From Bin80 sp965220365 (GTDB lineage: Bacteria; Bacteroidota; Rhodothermia; Rhodothermales; Bin80), in the NCBI GenBank assembly GCA_965220365.1, contig OZ244823.1, positions 558,001 to 622,000 on the forward strand: a stretch of DNA of 64,000 nt. Direction: 5' to 3'. The notes under the pieces were generated by a model. It made no database searches and was not told the DNA's origin. It worked only from the letters and a program-made list of their open reading frames with translations. The stretch's first letter is position 1; each line of letters opens with the position of its first letter. Shown one piece after another: positions 28,801 through 36,137 of this stretch. The position numbers and the translations under genes were made by a program.

Positions 28801-29604
28801 CCATCACAACCCGATGCACTCAGACAGGCCCTGTTTGAATTGATTAATGACCCGAGTATGCGAACTGCCTCAATCCAGGCAGTCGCAGCTTTCAATGACG
28901 AGGAACTGGGGCAACTTCTGCTCTCAATGTACGAGGATGCAACCCCCTCCGAAAAAGAGGCTATCATTCAAACCATGGCATCGCGTCCAGTATACGGATG
29001 GATGCTGGTTGAGTCACTCCAGGATGGTTCAATCCAGCGGAATGATATTCCTGTCTGGATCGCCCGGCAAATGCGGCGTGTCGTGGGAAGTGGTTTTGTA
29101 GAAATCTGGGGACCGATTGACGAACTTCCAGGGGATAAAGCCGCGGCTTACGCCCGATATTACACTCTGGTAACGTCTGGAATGGCGGCGGATGCTGCCA
29201 ATGGACAGAGTGTATTTGCACAGGCCTGCGGAGCATGCCACCAAATGAATGGTGTCGGCGGACTTATAGGCCCGGACCTGACGGGAGCCAATCGAACAGA
29301 TGTAGATTACCTGCTCAGCAACCTCGTTTACCCGGATGAGTTCATCCAGGACGATTACCGGATGGTGCTCGCAACGACCCGCGGCGGACGTACATATGTG
29401 GGTACCCTGGTAGGTGAAAGTGATCGCCAAGTTACACTCCGGCCCATAGGACAAAAGGATGTTGTACTGAATCGTACCGAAATACAATCACTAGAGGTTT
29501 CCGAGGAATCATTAATGCCGGAAGCATTGCTCTCCGTACTGTCCGACAAAGAAATTCAAGATCTATTCGCGTATTTGCGGACCGCCGAAACGTCAACTCA
29601 ATAG
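25819..29604 (+). CDS. Fusion lipoprotein: PmoA-like, PVC-type propeller, HEAT repeats, cytochrome c
   Basis: Large exported protein, 1,261 residues from ATG 25819. Signal with lipobox LAGC (Cys16). Order: a DUF6807/PmoA-like beta domain (about 30-300, with FSPDHHRHQTGLYWG); a PVC-type membrane-bound-dehydrogenase-like propeller (about 330-710, with WAGEPLLTQP, AFAWDDQGRLWV and NSFHWGPDGWLYG); HEAT-like helices (about 730-1120); and a C-terminal cytochrome c with CGACH near 1136 and a GPDLTG segment. Families of this kind are common in Planctomycetes and marine Bacteroidota with sugar catabolism. A strong AAGGAG box (25731-25736) precedes an in-frame ATG at 25741; that start would put 26 residues before the signal, so I prefer 25819, but a leader or longer protein is possible. 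Confidence 0.85.
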   Translation: MKNLFPIVVVATLAGCTASVTETSRLRALKTDDQVIVLNDVRGDTALVVQSAQDFRPFLHPILTPDGATSVTQFSPDHHRHQTGLYWGFTRLNGRDYFHHPEGDYWQRDTVMVTRAAGDTIGWATVYNLLDENGNPVLQETQNWTVYEVDSTVVLDLTWTGKAINDIVVGEFDYGGLFLRMPWAPGMEGRAVNAARQRNHFAEGERAMWMDVGLALPGREDMAHVAIFDHPDNADFPQPWRVDGQLGVGPVRARLGDWTIEAGNTETIRHRLLVYTGEMSDVTMREKWEDYADRSGAMYSTASLWGLAQQEALEAEFLTPVAAAEMMTLKEGYEVNAWAGEPLLTQPMAFAWDDQGRLWVAENRDYESRQTGFSGSGDSRIVILEDTDRDGAADVRKVFMEGIAFPSALAVGFDGIFLGAPPHLLFIPDRNGDDRADVDDIEIRLTGWGIRDRHETINSFHWGPDGWLYGLEGFATSSVIRKPGPEARLYGHNDAFPEDLLEADGVEINGGVWRYHPTKDKFETVAHGFSNPWGIDYDAHGELFISACVIPHIFHVTPGGIYMRQGGTHLNPHIYEDIAPIVDHRHRSAHGGARIYQSDAFAPEETGRLFMANIHEHAVLSDVLHPSRSGFTASHGDEFMMAHNAQWVGFSIEIGPEGALYVLDWHDADICGGDVLDKDTGRIFRITPSESRAVEWEGRYGDLRQLSDLELAELQESRSDWHARRARVILQHRAGMRALDASALTHLNTLYETGDTTPLRLRALWSLYITGNFSLESLSGTLQDREPYIRAWGVRLIAEQDAINPGVLLILEKLAERESFPVVRKYLAAMLQRIPNEQRWPIIEALMNYPEDGEDPNIPTLLWTGFEPLVAEAPERALLLIEDADDYPKMTEFVGRRLVGAGHMSPLLAALRASRNEHLLRGMLAGLEGAGDIEAPEDWDRTYRRLRRKRETRALATTVAQLFGDAEAERALMTEVMNTSLSSERRIAALTALAPSQPDALRQALFELINDPSMRTASIQAVAAFNDEELGQLLLSMYEDATPSEKEAIIQTMASRPVYGWMLVESLQDGSIQRNDIPVWIARQMRRVVGSGFVEIWGPIDELPGDKAAAYARYYTLVTSGMAADAANGQSVFAQACGACHQMNGVGGLIGPDLTGANRTDVDYLLSNLVYPDEFIQDDYRMVLATTRGGRTYVGTLVGESDRQVTLRPIGQKDVVLNRTEIQSLEVSEESLMPEALLSVLSDKEIQDLFAYLRTAETSTQ

Positions 29605-29639
29605 GTTTGGGGGCATAAACGTTGAACTTGCGATTCTGA

Positions 29640-29900
29640 ATGTATTTTCGATACACAGTTTATCTCCTGGTATTTATCGCCATGATCTGCCCCCCTGCGT
29701 CAGCGTAGCGGATTGCCGAGTATGGAGCAGATTTCCTGGCGGGAGAGGTAGATGCCCGGACATTGGCCATGGGCGGAGCAAGCGTTGCACACCCAGAATG
29801 TGTCATAGTGTGCACTGGAACCCGTCCGGACGGGTGCACACCGAATACCCCAAAGTTGTCTACATGCATGCGTAGCGCGTTGCTGGGATTGTGTCGTTGA
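29640..29900 (+). pseudogene. Remnant of a PorV/UPF0164-like outer-membrane protein gene
   Basis: From ATG 29640 the frame gives a clear signal peptide (YTVYLLVFIAMICPPASA), then a TAG at 29706-29708 exactly where the mature protein would start, then in the same frame RIAEYGADFLAGEVDARTLA, followed at once by MGGASVA. That block is the N-terminal hallmark of PorV/PorQ/UPF0164 beta-barrels (E-Y-x-x-x-F-L ... ARxLxMGGA). The usual N-P-A-x-L continuation is absent, and the frame ends at TGA 29898-29900. So the gene is dead: one early stop and loss of nearly the whole barrel. The TAG could have come from CAG by one change. Confidence 0.55.
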
Positions 29901-29973
29901 TTTTGCTGCGGTCGCTTACCCGGTAAGTAGCACTTCCACCGTGGGAGTGAGTTTTTTTGGGGGAGCGGTGTGA

Positions 29974-30135
29974 ATGACATCAAAAATGTCTTTAATGCCT
30001 GGGATGCAGAGCGTAATCAACCCAAAGCAGTATTTCGGAAACAAAGACGAACTTGCTAGGTTGATGGTATCTGCGGGTGCAGTACCTGATTATGGTAAGA
30101 TCTCCCGTCTACCCCCCCTACGTCTTCGGGTGTAG
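29974..30135 (+). CDS. Possible small open frame (leader-like) before the NYN gene
   Basis: 53 codons from ATG 29974, preceded by a GGGGGAGCGG purine run about 7 bases upstream. It reads MTSKMSLMPGMQSVINPKQY at the start and ends in ISRLPPLRLRV. Its stop codon (30133-30135) lies inside the right arm of the first of two hairpins. No family recognised. It may be a leader peptide, a small protein or chance; the position is the interesting part. Confidence 0.25.
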   Translation: MTSKMSLMPGMQSVINPKQYFGNKDELARLMVSAGAVPDYGKISRLPPLRLRV

Positions 30136-30169
30136 GGCGCAGGGCCTCTTCGGAGGCCCTAGCTTTTTT
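30116..30169 (+). terminator. Tandem TTCG hairpins with T-tract directly before the NYN gene
   Basis: Hairpin A: arms 30116-30124 and 30129-30137 around TTCG (nine pairs, two of them G-T). Hairpin B: perfect 8-bp arms 30141-30148 and 30153-30160 around TTCG, followed by six T at 30164-30169. B is a textbook intrinsic terminator; it ends only about ten bases before the ATG of the next gene, so either that gene has a promoter inside this region or transcription into it is attenuated. Confidence 0.8.
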
Positions 30170-30179
30170 GAGGTGATTG

Positions 30180-30806
30180 ATGCGGACAATTGTGTATGTA
30201 GATGGGTTCAATCTCTATTATGGATCCTTAAGAGGTACAGATTACAAGTGGCTAGACCTCCCATTGCTTTTCAAGAACATACTTCAGCCACACCATAACA
30301 TCAAACTGGTTAAATTCTTTACCGCGAAAGTGGCAGACTCGTGGGGAGATCTTTCCCAATCACAGAGACAAAACACATATCTCAACGCCTTGCGGAAATA
30401 CAGGCCCAATGTAAAGGTTCATCTCGGGTCCTTCTTAACTCACAAAATTCGCCGACCACTTGCGAACCCGAAGGGAACTCCAAAAATAGTCAGCGTGCTA
30501 GACACCAAAGAAAAGGGTTCAGATGTCAATTTAGCGGTACATTTGCTCAATGATGCTTGGCTTGGCAAGTGTGATTGTGCTGTAGTTGTAACAAATGACA
30601 GTGATATAGCCGAGGCAATGCGACTGACAAAGGAGCAGCATCCAGCAATCCGTATAGGACTGATTACACCTGGAAAGAAGAAAGCATCGCGGGAACTCAA
30701 AATTCATGCAGATTTTTTGGCACGCATCCGAGACGGGGCGCTTAGGAATTCACAGTTGCCGAATCCAGTTCCCCCAACGAATATCTACAAACCTGAAAGT
30801 TGGTAG
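30180..30806 (+). CDS. NYN-domain protein (LabA/DUF88-like putative RNase)
   Basis: PIN-like nuclease fold, 208 residues. The acidic site residues are visible in order: VYVDGFNLYYG at about 5-15, KEKGSDVNLAVHLL near 110, and VVVTNDSDIAEAMRL near 135. Such proteins are probably metal-dependent RNases; some sit in defence islands or act in RNA turnover. Start at ATG 30180 (an in-frame TTG just before it is less likely); a GAGGTG box is 4-10 bases upstream, immediately after the terminator T-tract. It stands alone, with 233 bp of non-coding sequence after it. Confidence 0.85.
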   Translation: MRTIVYVDGFNLYYGSLRGTDYKWLDLPLLFKNILQPHHNIKLVKFFTAKVADSWGDLSQSQRQNTYLNALRKYRPNVKVHLGSFLTHKIRRPLANPKGTPKIVSVLDTKEKGSDVNLAVHLLNDAWLGKCDCAVVVTNDSDIAEAMRLTKEQHPAIRIGLITPGKKKASRELKIHADFLARIRDGALRNSQLPNPVPPTNIYKPESW

Positions 30807-31039
30807 ACAGGGTCTCAACATTTTCAGCGTACGGCGATTCTGTATCTGAAGGTGGTTAATCAGGGAATGTGTAGTTTTTCGGGCTGATAGCACCTGTGAA
30901 TTTGTCAAAACAACAGGACGTATACCCATAAATGTTATGCTAACAGATACCAAGCCTCAACTCCCACTCATTGTAGCGGTGCCCAATCCATTGGCTCATT
31001 TTCATGAGGTGGGTAGGCCTTATCAGATCTTGAAGTTCA

Positions 31040-31462
31040 ATGGCACGGATTATTCGCACCGGTAAGACACCGGCCAAAGAGCGCAACGCTCATATGCGGA
31101 CCTGTGCAGAGCTGCTTCGCCTTTTGGCAGAAAAAGATTACTTTGATGATGAGGCGAAGGATATGGTGGCGCTGTTTGTCTTTTCGCTGCGCGGGATCTA
31201 TGCGACGATTGAAGGGAGTGCCGACGTATGGGATGAGCGAAATTACTGGAAGCGTGCGGAAGCTCTCCGCAATGACTGGCGCTGGAGCAAAAAGGCGGCA
31301 GACACTCTTGAAACACTGATCCGTCAAGAGGAATGGAGAAAAATTCCCGATATTATGATAGAGTTGTTTCCACGTTTTCAAAAGGTCAATGTTGTGACCA
31401 TCACCCGGAACGCCGATCACTGGTGTGGGGCGTTGAAAGCACTCTTAGCCTCTGAAGAATGA
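31040..31462 (+). CDS. Conserved-looking hypothetical protein before algH
   Basis: 140 residues, mostly helical, rich in Trp and charged residues (WDERNYWKRAEALRNDWRW, then IELFPRFQKVNVVTITRNAD). No signal peptide or membrane helix. No function recognised. Its stop overlaps the algH start (ATGA, 31459-31462), which argues that it is a real, translationally coupled gene. Confidence 0.65.
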   Translation: MARIIRTGKTPAKERNAHMRTCAELLRLLAEKDYFDDEAKDMVALFVFSLRGIYATIEGSADVWDERNYWKRAEALRNDWRWSKKAADTLETLIRQEEWRKIPDIMIELFPRFQKVNVVTITRNADHWCGALKALLASEE

Positions 31463-32023
31463 CCCAATACAATCCAAGAGAGATTGTGCCTGGTGATTTG
31501 CTCATCGCGCCGCCCGACCAGATTTCAGATCCGTTTCATCGGACGGTTGTTTTGATGTGTGTGCATGATGCGGAAGGCAGTTTGGGGCTGGTCGTGAATC
31601 GTCCTACACAGTTGTCGCTTAATCGCATCCTGGATCATCATATTGATGGACACGTGATTTATGAGGGTGGTCCGGTAGAGCAGGACTGTCTCACCTATCT
31701 CCATCGGTGTGAGGATCGCATACAGGAATCACAACCGGTTATGGAGGATGTACGTTTTTGCGGGGATGTGCAGGATGTGATTGAAGCAGTGAAAGACCAG
31801 TCCGTTACGTCCAGGCAAATTCGTTTTTTTTGTAGGATATTCCGGTTGGGCACCGGGGCAACTGGAACAGGAACTGAGAGAAGGGTGCTGGTTCACGACA
31901 CACGGAAATTCAGACCTGATCTTTGAATACGAGCCCAGTACACTCTGGCGTCAGGTTCTTCGGAAAATGGGAGGGGAGTATGCAATTCTGGCAAACTTCC
32001 CCGCTGACCCGACCCTGAATTGA
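31459..32023 (+). CDS. algH: AlgH / YqgE (UPF0301) family protein with a frameshift at a T8 run
   Basis: Small conserved protein of unknown biochemical role. The frame from ATG 31459 carries the family start (PGDLLIAPPDQISDPFHRTV, then LGLVVNRP) and reaches QIRFF, where eight T (31824-31831) shift it. With seven T the frame continues VGYSGWAPGQLEQELREG, the well-known AlgH core, and runs on to a TGA at 32021-32023, giving a normal 187-residue protein. As read, the frame instead ends at 31926 after an unrelated tail. Homopolymer miscall, real mutation and slippage are all possible. Confidence 0.85.
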
Positions 32024-32031
32024 AATAATCC

Positions 32032-32685
32032 CTACCTCGCAGAGATCAGCTGCATAAATTCTGCACGTGTGGTCGCTTCAGATAGAAAGGTCCCGCTCAT
32101 GGCACTGGTTGCGGTAAGCGCGTTCTGCTTCTCTACGCCACGCATAGACATACATAGATGCGCAGCTTCAATCACGACAGCGGTTCCGAGAGGTTGGAGG
32201 ACCTCATCAATGGCATCTCTGATCTGAACGGTTAGGCGTTCCTGTACCTGCAGACGGCGAGAAAACGCATCAACAACTCGGGGGATTTTACTCAGGCCAA
32301 CAATATGATTCTGCGCGATGTAGGCAACATGGGCTTTGCCGATGAAAGGAAGCATATGATGCTCGCACAGGCTGAACACGTCAATATCACGGACCAGAAT
32401 CATTTCGTTATATTCCTCCTCAAAGATGGCAGATTCCAGGATCGCTTTTGCATCAACGTTGTATCCCTGCGTCAGGAAAGAAAGAGATTTAGCGACACGC
32501 TCAGGGGTCTTCAGTAAGCCCTCGCGTGAAGGATCTTCGCCAAGCAGCCGTAAAGTCTTGTGAATATGATGCTCAAGGCCTGCGTTTGGAGTTACTTCGC
32601 CAAGAGTTTGATCTAACAGATCTGAGTGATTATCTGGGTGATTCATCTGGTCCAAAGTAGTCGGCAGAGTTTTTTGGTGTTTCAT
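32032..32685 (-). CDS. folE: GTP cyclohydrolase I
   Basis: Converts GTP to dihydroneopterin triphosphate, first step of folate and other pterin pathways. The zinc and active-site elements are seen: SLCEHHMLPFIGKAHVAYI near residue 108 and AAHLCMSMRGV near 175. Length 217 is usual; the ATG 13 codons later (MNHPDNH) is an equally good start. It overlaps the upstream PTPS homologue (stop at 32630), so the two are probably translated together, linking this enzyme to the next pterin step. Confidence 0.95.
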   Translation of the reverse strand: MKHQKTLPTTLDQMNHPDNHSDLLDQTLGEVTPNAGLEHHIHKTLRLLGEDPSREGLLKTPERVAKSLSFLTQGYNVDAKAILESAIFEEEYNEMILVRDIDVFSLCEHHMLPFIGKAHVAYIAQNHIVGLSKIPRVVDAFSRRLQVQERLTVQIRDAIDEVLQPLGTAVVIEAAHLCMSMRGVEKQNALTATSAMSGTFLSEATTRAEFMQLISAR

Positions 32686-33058
32686 AAAGTCGGACGCGAT
32701 AGAGGGTGCCGGCAGGTAGGGCGTCTGCTAGACGATCCCAGATCGCAATGACAAGGTTTTCTGTCGATGGCATAATCCCCTCGAGGAAGGGAACATCCAG
32801 GTTTAGGTTTTTGTGATCCAGGTGACGGATAACACGATCTTGAATTACCCGGTTCAGGTCTCCCAGATCAATCACATAGCCCGTATCTGGATCGGGCGTG
32901 CCCATAACAGTTACCTGGAGCCTATAGTTGTGGCCATGCCAGTTGGGATTGTTGCAGGGCCCGAAAACCGAACGATTCCACTCGTCCGATTTTGCAGGGT
33001 TGTGTAAGCGGTGAGCCGCGTTAAAATGTGTCTCTCGTGTGAGGTAAACCGTAGGCAT
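32630..33058 (-). CDS. 6-pyruvoyl-tetrahydropterin synthase / QueD family enzyme
   Basis: T-fold enzyme of 142 residues acting on dihydroneopterin triphosphate. Zinc ligands are in FNAAHRL and NWHGHNY; the catalytic Cys is in GPCNNPNWHGHNY, which is closer to eukaryotic-type PTPS (GKCNNPNxHGHNY) than to typical QueD. The C-terminal ETPKNSADYFG is also of that type. It could make 6-pyruvoyl- or 6-carboxy-tetrahydropterin, so it may serve biopterin or queuosine synthesis; no other queuosine gene is near. Upstream partner of folE in an overlapping pair. Confidence 0.88.
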   Translation of the reverse strand: MPTVYLTRETHFNAAHRLHNPAKSDEWNRSVFGPCNNPNWHGHNYRLQVTVMGTPDPDTGYVIDLGDLNRVIQDRVIRHLDHKNLNLDVPFLEGIMPSTENLVIAIWDRLADALPAGTLYRVRLYETPKNSADYFGPDESPR

Positions 33059-33139
33059 TTAAAGGTAATCGTCACGGGCCGCAAAGGAACGAAGCGGATG
33101 GCGTATTGTTCAGCGCAGAGAACATGAAAGGTGTTTTTT

Positions 33140-33472
33140 ATGTCAACTTTGTTTGAGCGCATTATTGAGGGAGAAATTCCGGCCGACCTTATTTACGAGG
33201 ATGAAGTATGTGTGGTGTTCCGGGATATTGCCCCGCAGGCACCAACCCATGTTTTAGTCGTTCCGCGCAAGCCGATACAGGCACTTGATGATGACCTGGA
33301 CGCTGCTCTTGCCGGACATCTTCTGGTTGTGGCAAATAAAATCGCTCAACAGGAAGGGCTTGCAGGTGGTTATCGTGTAGTCATCAATTGTGGGTCCGAT
33401 GGAGGACAATCGGTGGATCATCTCCATTTTCATGTACTCGGTGGTCGCTCACTTGAGTGGCCGCCCGGTTAG
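33140..33472 (+). CDS. HIT-family (HINT-like) nucleotide hydrolase
   Basis: 110-residue histidine-triad protein that probably cleaves adenosine phosphoramidates or acyl-adenylates. The triad HLHFHVLGG is near residue 97; N-terminal TLFERIIEGEIPADLIYEDE is typical of bacterial HinT. I start at ATG 33140 after a GAAAGGTG purine box; the GTG at 33131 is less likely. Divergent from the PTPS gene across about 80 bp. Confidence 0.93.
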   Translation: MSTLFERIIEGEIPADLIYEDEVCVVFRDIAPQAPTHVLVVPRKPIQALDDDLDAALAGHLLVVANKIAQQEGLAGGYRVVINCGSDGGQSVDHLHFHVLGGRSLEWPPG

Positions 33473-33485
33473 GCCGATCACCAAG

Positions 33486-35480
33486 ATGCACGGGGCTTTT
33501 TGCAGTCGGGGGCTTCTGATCGTCTGTATATTGGTGTTGGGATTCTCCAGTAATCGCTCCAGGGCACAGTCTTCATTGCAACAGGAGACGGAATTTGCCC
33601 GTGAAGTGAATCGGTATCGATGGAGTTCAATCACCGCCTGGAATGCAAACCTTGGCCCCTGGCAGATTGATATGACTAACCGATTTATATCGGACGCGTA
33701 TCTCCAGTACAACAACCGACTTCGTTTCCGGGATGAAGATCGCCTAAGTTTTACCGCGGTGCGTCCAATCAGGCCTCGCTTCGGGGCGAGCATTCACGGG
33801 GATCTTGATTGGTTTGGATCGGGTCGTGCATCATCCCAGTCACTTTTGTTCGGGATACAGATGAATCCTTTTACAGCACTGAGGCTTGAGACGGCAGTAG
33901 GGGTCGGATCGGATCGCCGGCCAGGAATTGTACAAGGCGATCAGGGGGCCCCTTCACGGGTGGATACTGGACCTGCAGTAGCCGTGTCAATAGATTTGGA
34001 ACCCCGTGAGATTCAAGGGTACCGGGTCTCGTTTTACTCCGATGCCGCATGGCAGCGCATCGCGCCACGACGGGTTGGAGATCTGATGTTGGCAGCAGCA
34101 GCAGCCCGGTCATTCGGTTCAGGGCGACTGGAGTCGCGTGCACGCTATTCCAGTCGTCGAAGAGATACCTACCAGGCTGCGTCGTTCCTGAATCGGGGAC
34201 AGGTACGTGATCCCGAATCAATTGAGGCGACAACCAGCGACACGCTGGATGCAAATGTCCTAATCCAGGTGCCTGTCATAAATGGACTTCGCGTGATTGC
34301 ACAGGCCGATGTCCGGCTGAATCAAAGGCGTATCCGCACCCCGAGAGCTCCCGAAGAGTCGATTATTTTCGAGACCAATTTTGCGCGTCAAGCATTTACG
34401 GGGCAGTTCGGTCTCCACTACGAGCGCGAGCGTGTTGACGCACAGCTACGTGCTGAGTACGGAGCAATCAACGAGCGGCGAGTCCTCAGCAACAGGGATG
34501 AGTTACCTCCTTCTGAAGTGGCACAAAAAAGAACGCTCCTGCAACAGGCAGATTATGATGAAGGAGTCTTTGCAGTAAGTGGAAATGTCCGGGGAGATAT
34601 TTTGCCTGCACTGTCTGTTCTTTTTTCAGGAAGTTCACGGATTGTGCGGCACGATACGCCCTTGGTAAATCTGGATGATCGGGACGAAGTGTACCATACC
34701 GCTATGCTCACGCTCAGCCATCGCCGCAACCGCCATTTGCGAGTGGAGGCAAGAGTATTTGGCTCTTATCATCATACGGTGTTTTTGAATGCCGAGCGCT
34801 CGGCAGAAAACAGTATCCAGCGCACACTACGACTGCGTCCATCCATGGATTGGACCCCGTCTTCGCAGACACGTATTCGGCTGGCTAGTGAGGTGCGGGC
34901 AACATATACGACCGATGATTTTGTGCTACCCGGGCGCAGGTCATCCGATCAGTCTGCGCGTGAGATGCGTCTCGAATCGGAGATAGAACATCGCCTCTTC
35001 TCTGATACAGACCTAAGGCTGTCTGCCAGTTTTTCGGACTTACGTCTGGGACGGCTGAGGTGGGAAGAGTTTACCGAAATTCCCTTTGACACACTCAGGA
35101 CCTACAGCACCTGGCTGCGGATACAGTCGGGACGTCGACTTCGTGGCGAACTGGGGTGGCGTACATTTTTGCGAAGCGATTATGACAGAGCAATTACGGT
35201 ACAATACCAGCTACCCAATGATGAGGCAACCAGTACACGCGGGAGTATTACCAGAAGAGGAAAACGATGGGTCATACAGACCGGTCCATCAGGCGCACTC
35301 TATTGGATACGGGGTCAGACGACCTTGCGCCTGGATGCCTGGGCAAATTGGCAACAGTTGAGGTATCGGCTTTATGGTCAATTGCCGGCAGCTAATGCGG
35401 AGATCATTCGGCGAGCCGCCCGGCGAGGAACACGGCGCCTGATCCCACTCATTTCATTAAGCGTATTTTGGCAGTTGTAA
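33486..35480 (+). CDS. Outer-membrane beta-barrel protein, unknown function
   Basis: About 664 residues from ATG 33486: signal peptide GLLIVCILVLGFSS with likely cleavage after RAQ, then long alternating strands rich in Arg, Ser and aromatic residues separated by acidic turns, ending in ISLSVFWQL, a C-terminal strand of barrel type. No plug domain or TonB box is seen. I recognise no family; conserved hypothetical barrels of this kind occur in Rhodothermota. It follows the HIT gene by 13 bp and precedes coaE by 6 bp, so these three are probably one transcript. Confidence 0.65.
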   Translation: MHGAFCSRGLLIVCILVLGFSSNRSRAQSSLQQETEFAREVNRYRWSSITAWNANLGPWQIDMTNRFISDAYLQYNNRLRFRDEDRLSFTAVRPIRPRFGASIHGDLDWFGSGRASSQSLLFGIQMNPFTALRLETAVGVGSDRRPGIVQGDQGAPSRVDTGPAVAVSIDLEPREIQGYRVSFYSDAAWQRIAPRRVGDLMLAAAAARSFGSGRLESRARYSSRRRDTYQAASFLNRGQVRDPESIEATTSDTLDANVLIQVPVINGLRVIAQADVRLNQRRIRTPRAPEESIIFETNFARQAFTGQFGLHYERERVDAQLRAEYGAINERRVLSNRDELPPSEVAQKRTLLQQADYDEGVFAVSGNVRGDILPALSVLFSGSSRIVRHDTPLVNLDDRDEVYHTAMLTLSHRRNRHLRVEARVFGSYHHTVFLNAERSAENSIQRTLRLRPSMDWTPSSQTRIRLASEVRATYTTDDFVLPGRRSSDQSAREMRLESEIEHRLFSDTDLRLSASFSDLRLGRLRWEEFTEIPFDTLRTYSTWLRIQSGRRLRGELGWRTFLRSDYDRAITVQYQLPNDEATSTRGSITRRGKRWVIQTGPSGALYWIRGQTTLRLDAWANWQQLRYRLYGQLPAANAEIIRRAARRGTRRLIPLISLSVFWQL

Positions 35481-35486
35481 TCCCCA

Positions 35487-36137
35487 ATGGTAAAACCAAT
35501 CCTTGATGTAAGAACTCTGGGAGTTACTGGAGGAATCGGAAGCGGGAAGTCCTCGGTATGTGGCTATCTGGAAGATCTAGGAGCCATCATCTTCGAAGCA
35601 GATCGGGTGGCACGGGATCTCATGGAATCCAGCGCTCAGATACGCGAAGCGGTGATCGAGTCATTTGGCCGTAAAAGCTATAAACCAGATGGACCTTTAA
35701 ACCGGTCTTGGCTGGCGGCTCAGGTGTTCAACGATGAGGTCCGTCTGGCGGAATTGAATGCAATCGTACATCCCAGAGTCGGTGAGGCCTTTGATCGTCT
35801 AAAGCATCAGTTACCGTCCGGTTTACTGGTTCATGAGGCGGCTCTCATCTATGAGGCAGGGTTAGGAGACCGCCTGGACGCGATCTGTGTAGTCAGTGCT
35901 CCAGAGGATGTTCGAATTGAGCGCGTGATGGCGCGTGATGGAATAAGCGCAGGCGAAGTACGTGCGAGAATGCAAAGGCAGTTGCCTCAAGAAGAAACAG
36001 AAGGTTGGGCGGATGTGGTTCTAGTCAATGCAGGTGATCAGGCTGAATTACACCGTAAAACCCAAAAGCTCTACGAATTGGCCATGGATCAAGAAGTGCT
36101 CAGCCCTGAGAATTTTAGGTTATTTCGTCGGTTGTAG
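35487..36137 (+). CDS. coaE: Dephospho-CoA kinase
   Basis: Last step of coenzyme A synthesis. P-loop GVTGGIGSGKS at about residues 12-22, substrate segment FEADRVARDLM and the lid region VMARDGIS are in place; 216 residues. The 3' end overlaps the convergent histidine-kinase gene by 23 bp, so the two transcripts run into each other. Confidence 0.94.
   Translation: MVKPILDVRTLGVTGGIGSGKSSVCGYLEDLGAIIFEADRVARDLMESSAQIREAVIESFGRKSYKPDGPLNRSWLAAQVFNDEVRLAELNAIVHPRVGEAFDRLKHQLPSGLLVHEAALIYEAGLGDRLDAICVVSAPEDVRIERVMARDGISAGEVRARMQRQLPQEETEGWADVVLVNAGDQAELHRKTQKLYELAMDQEVLSPENFRLFRRL

Noticed and set aside
29660..29983. 107-codon minus-strand frame
   Set aside because: Overlaps the plus-strand barrel remnant, has no family features and reads as low-probability protein rich in Pro, Arg and Ser.
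30807..31039. 41-codon frame from ATG 30937 overlapping the start of the algH-linked gene
   Set aside because: No ribosome site, no family features, and it overlaps a better gene; nothing else is seen in this 233-bp gap.
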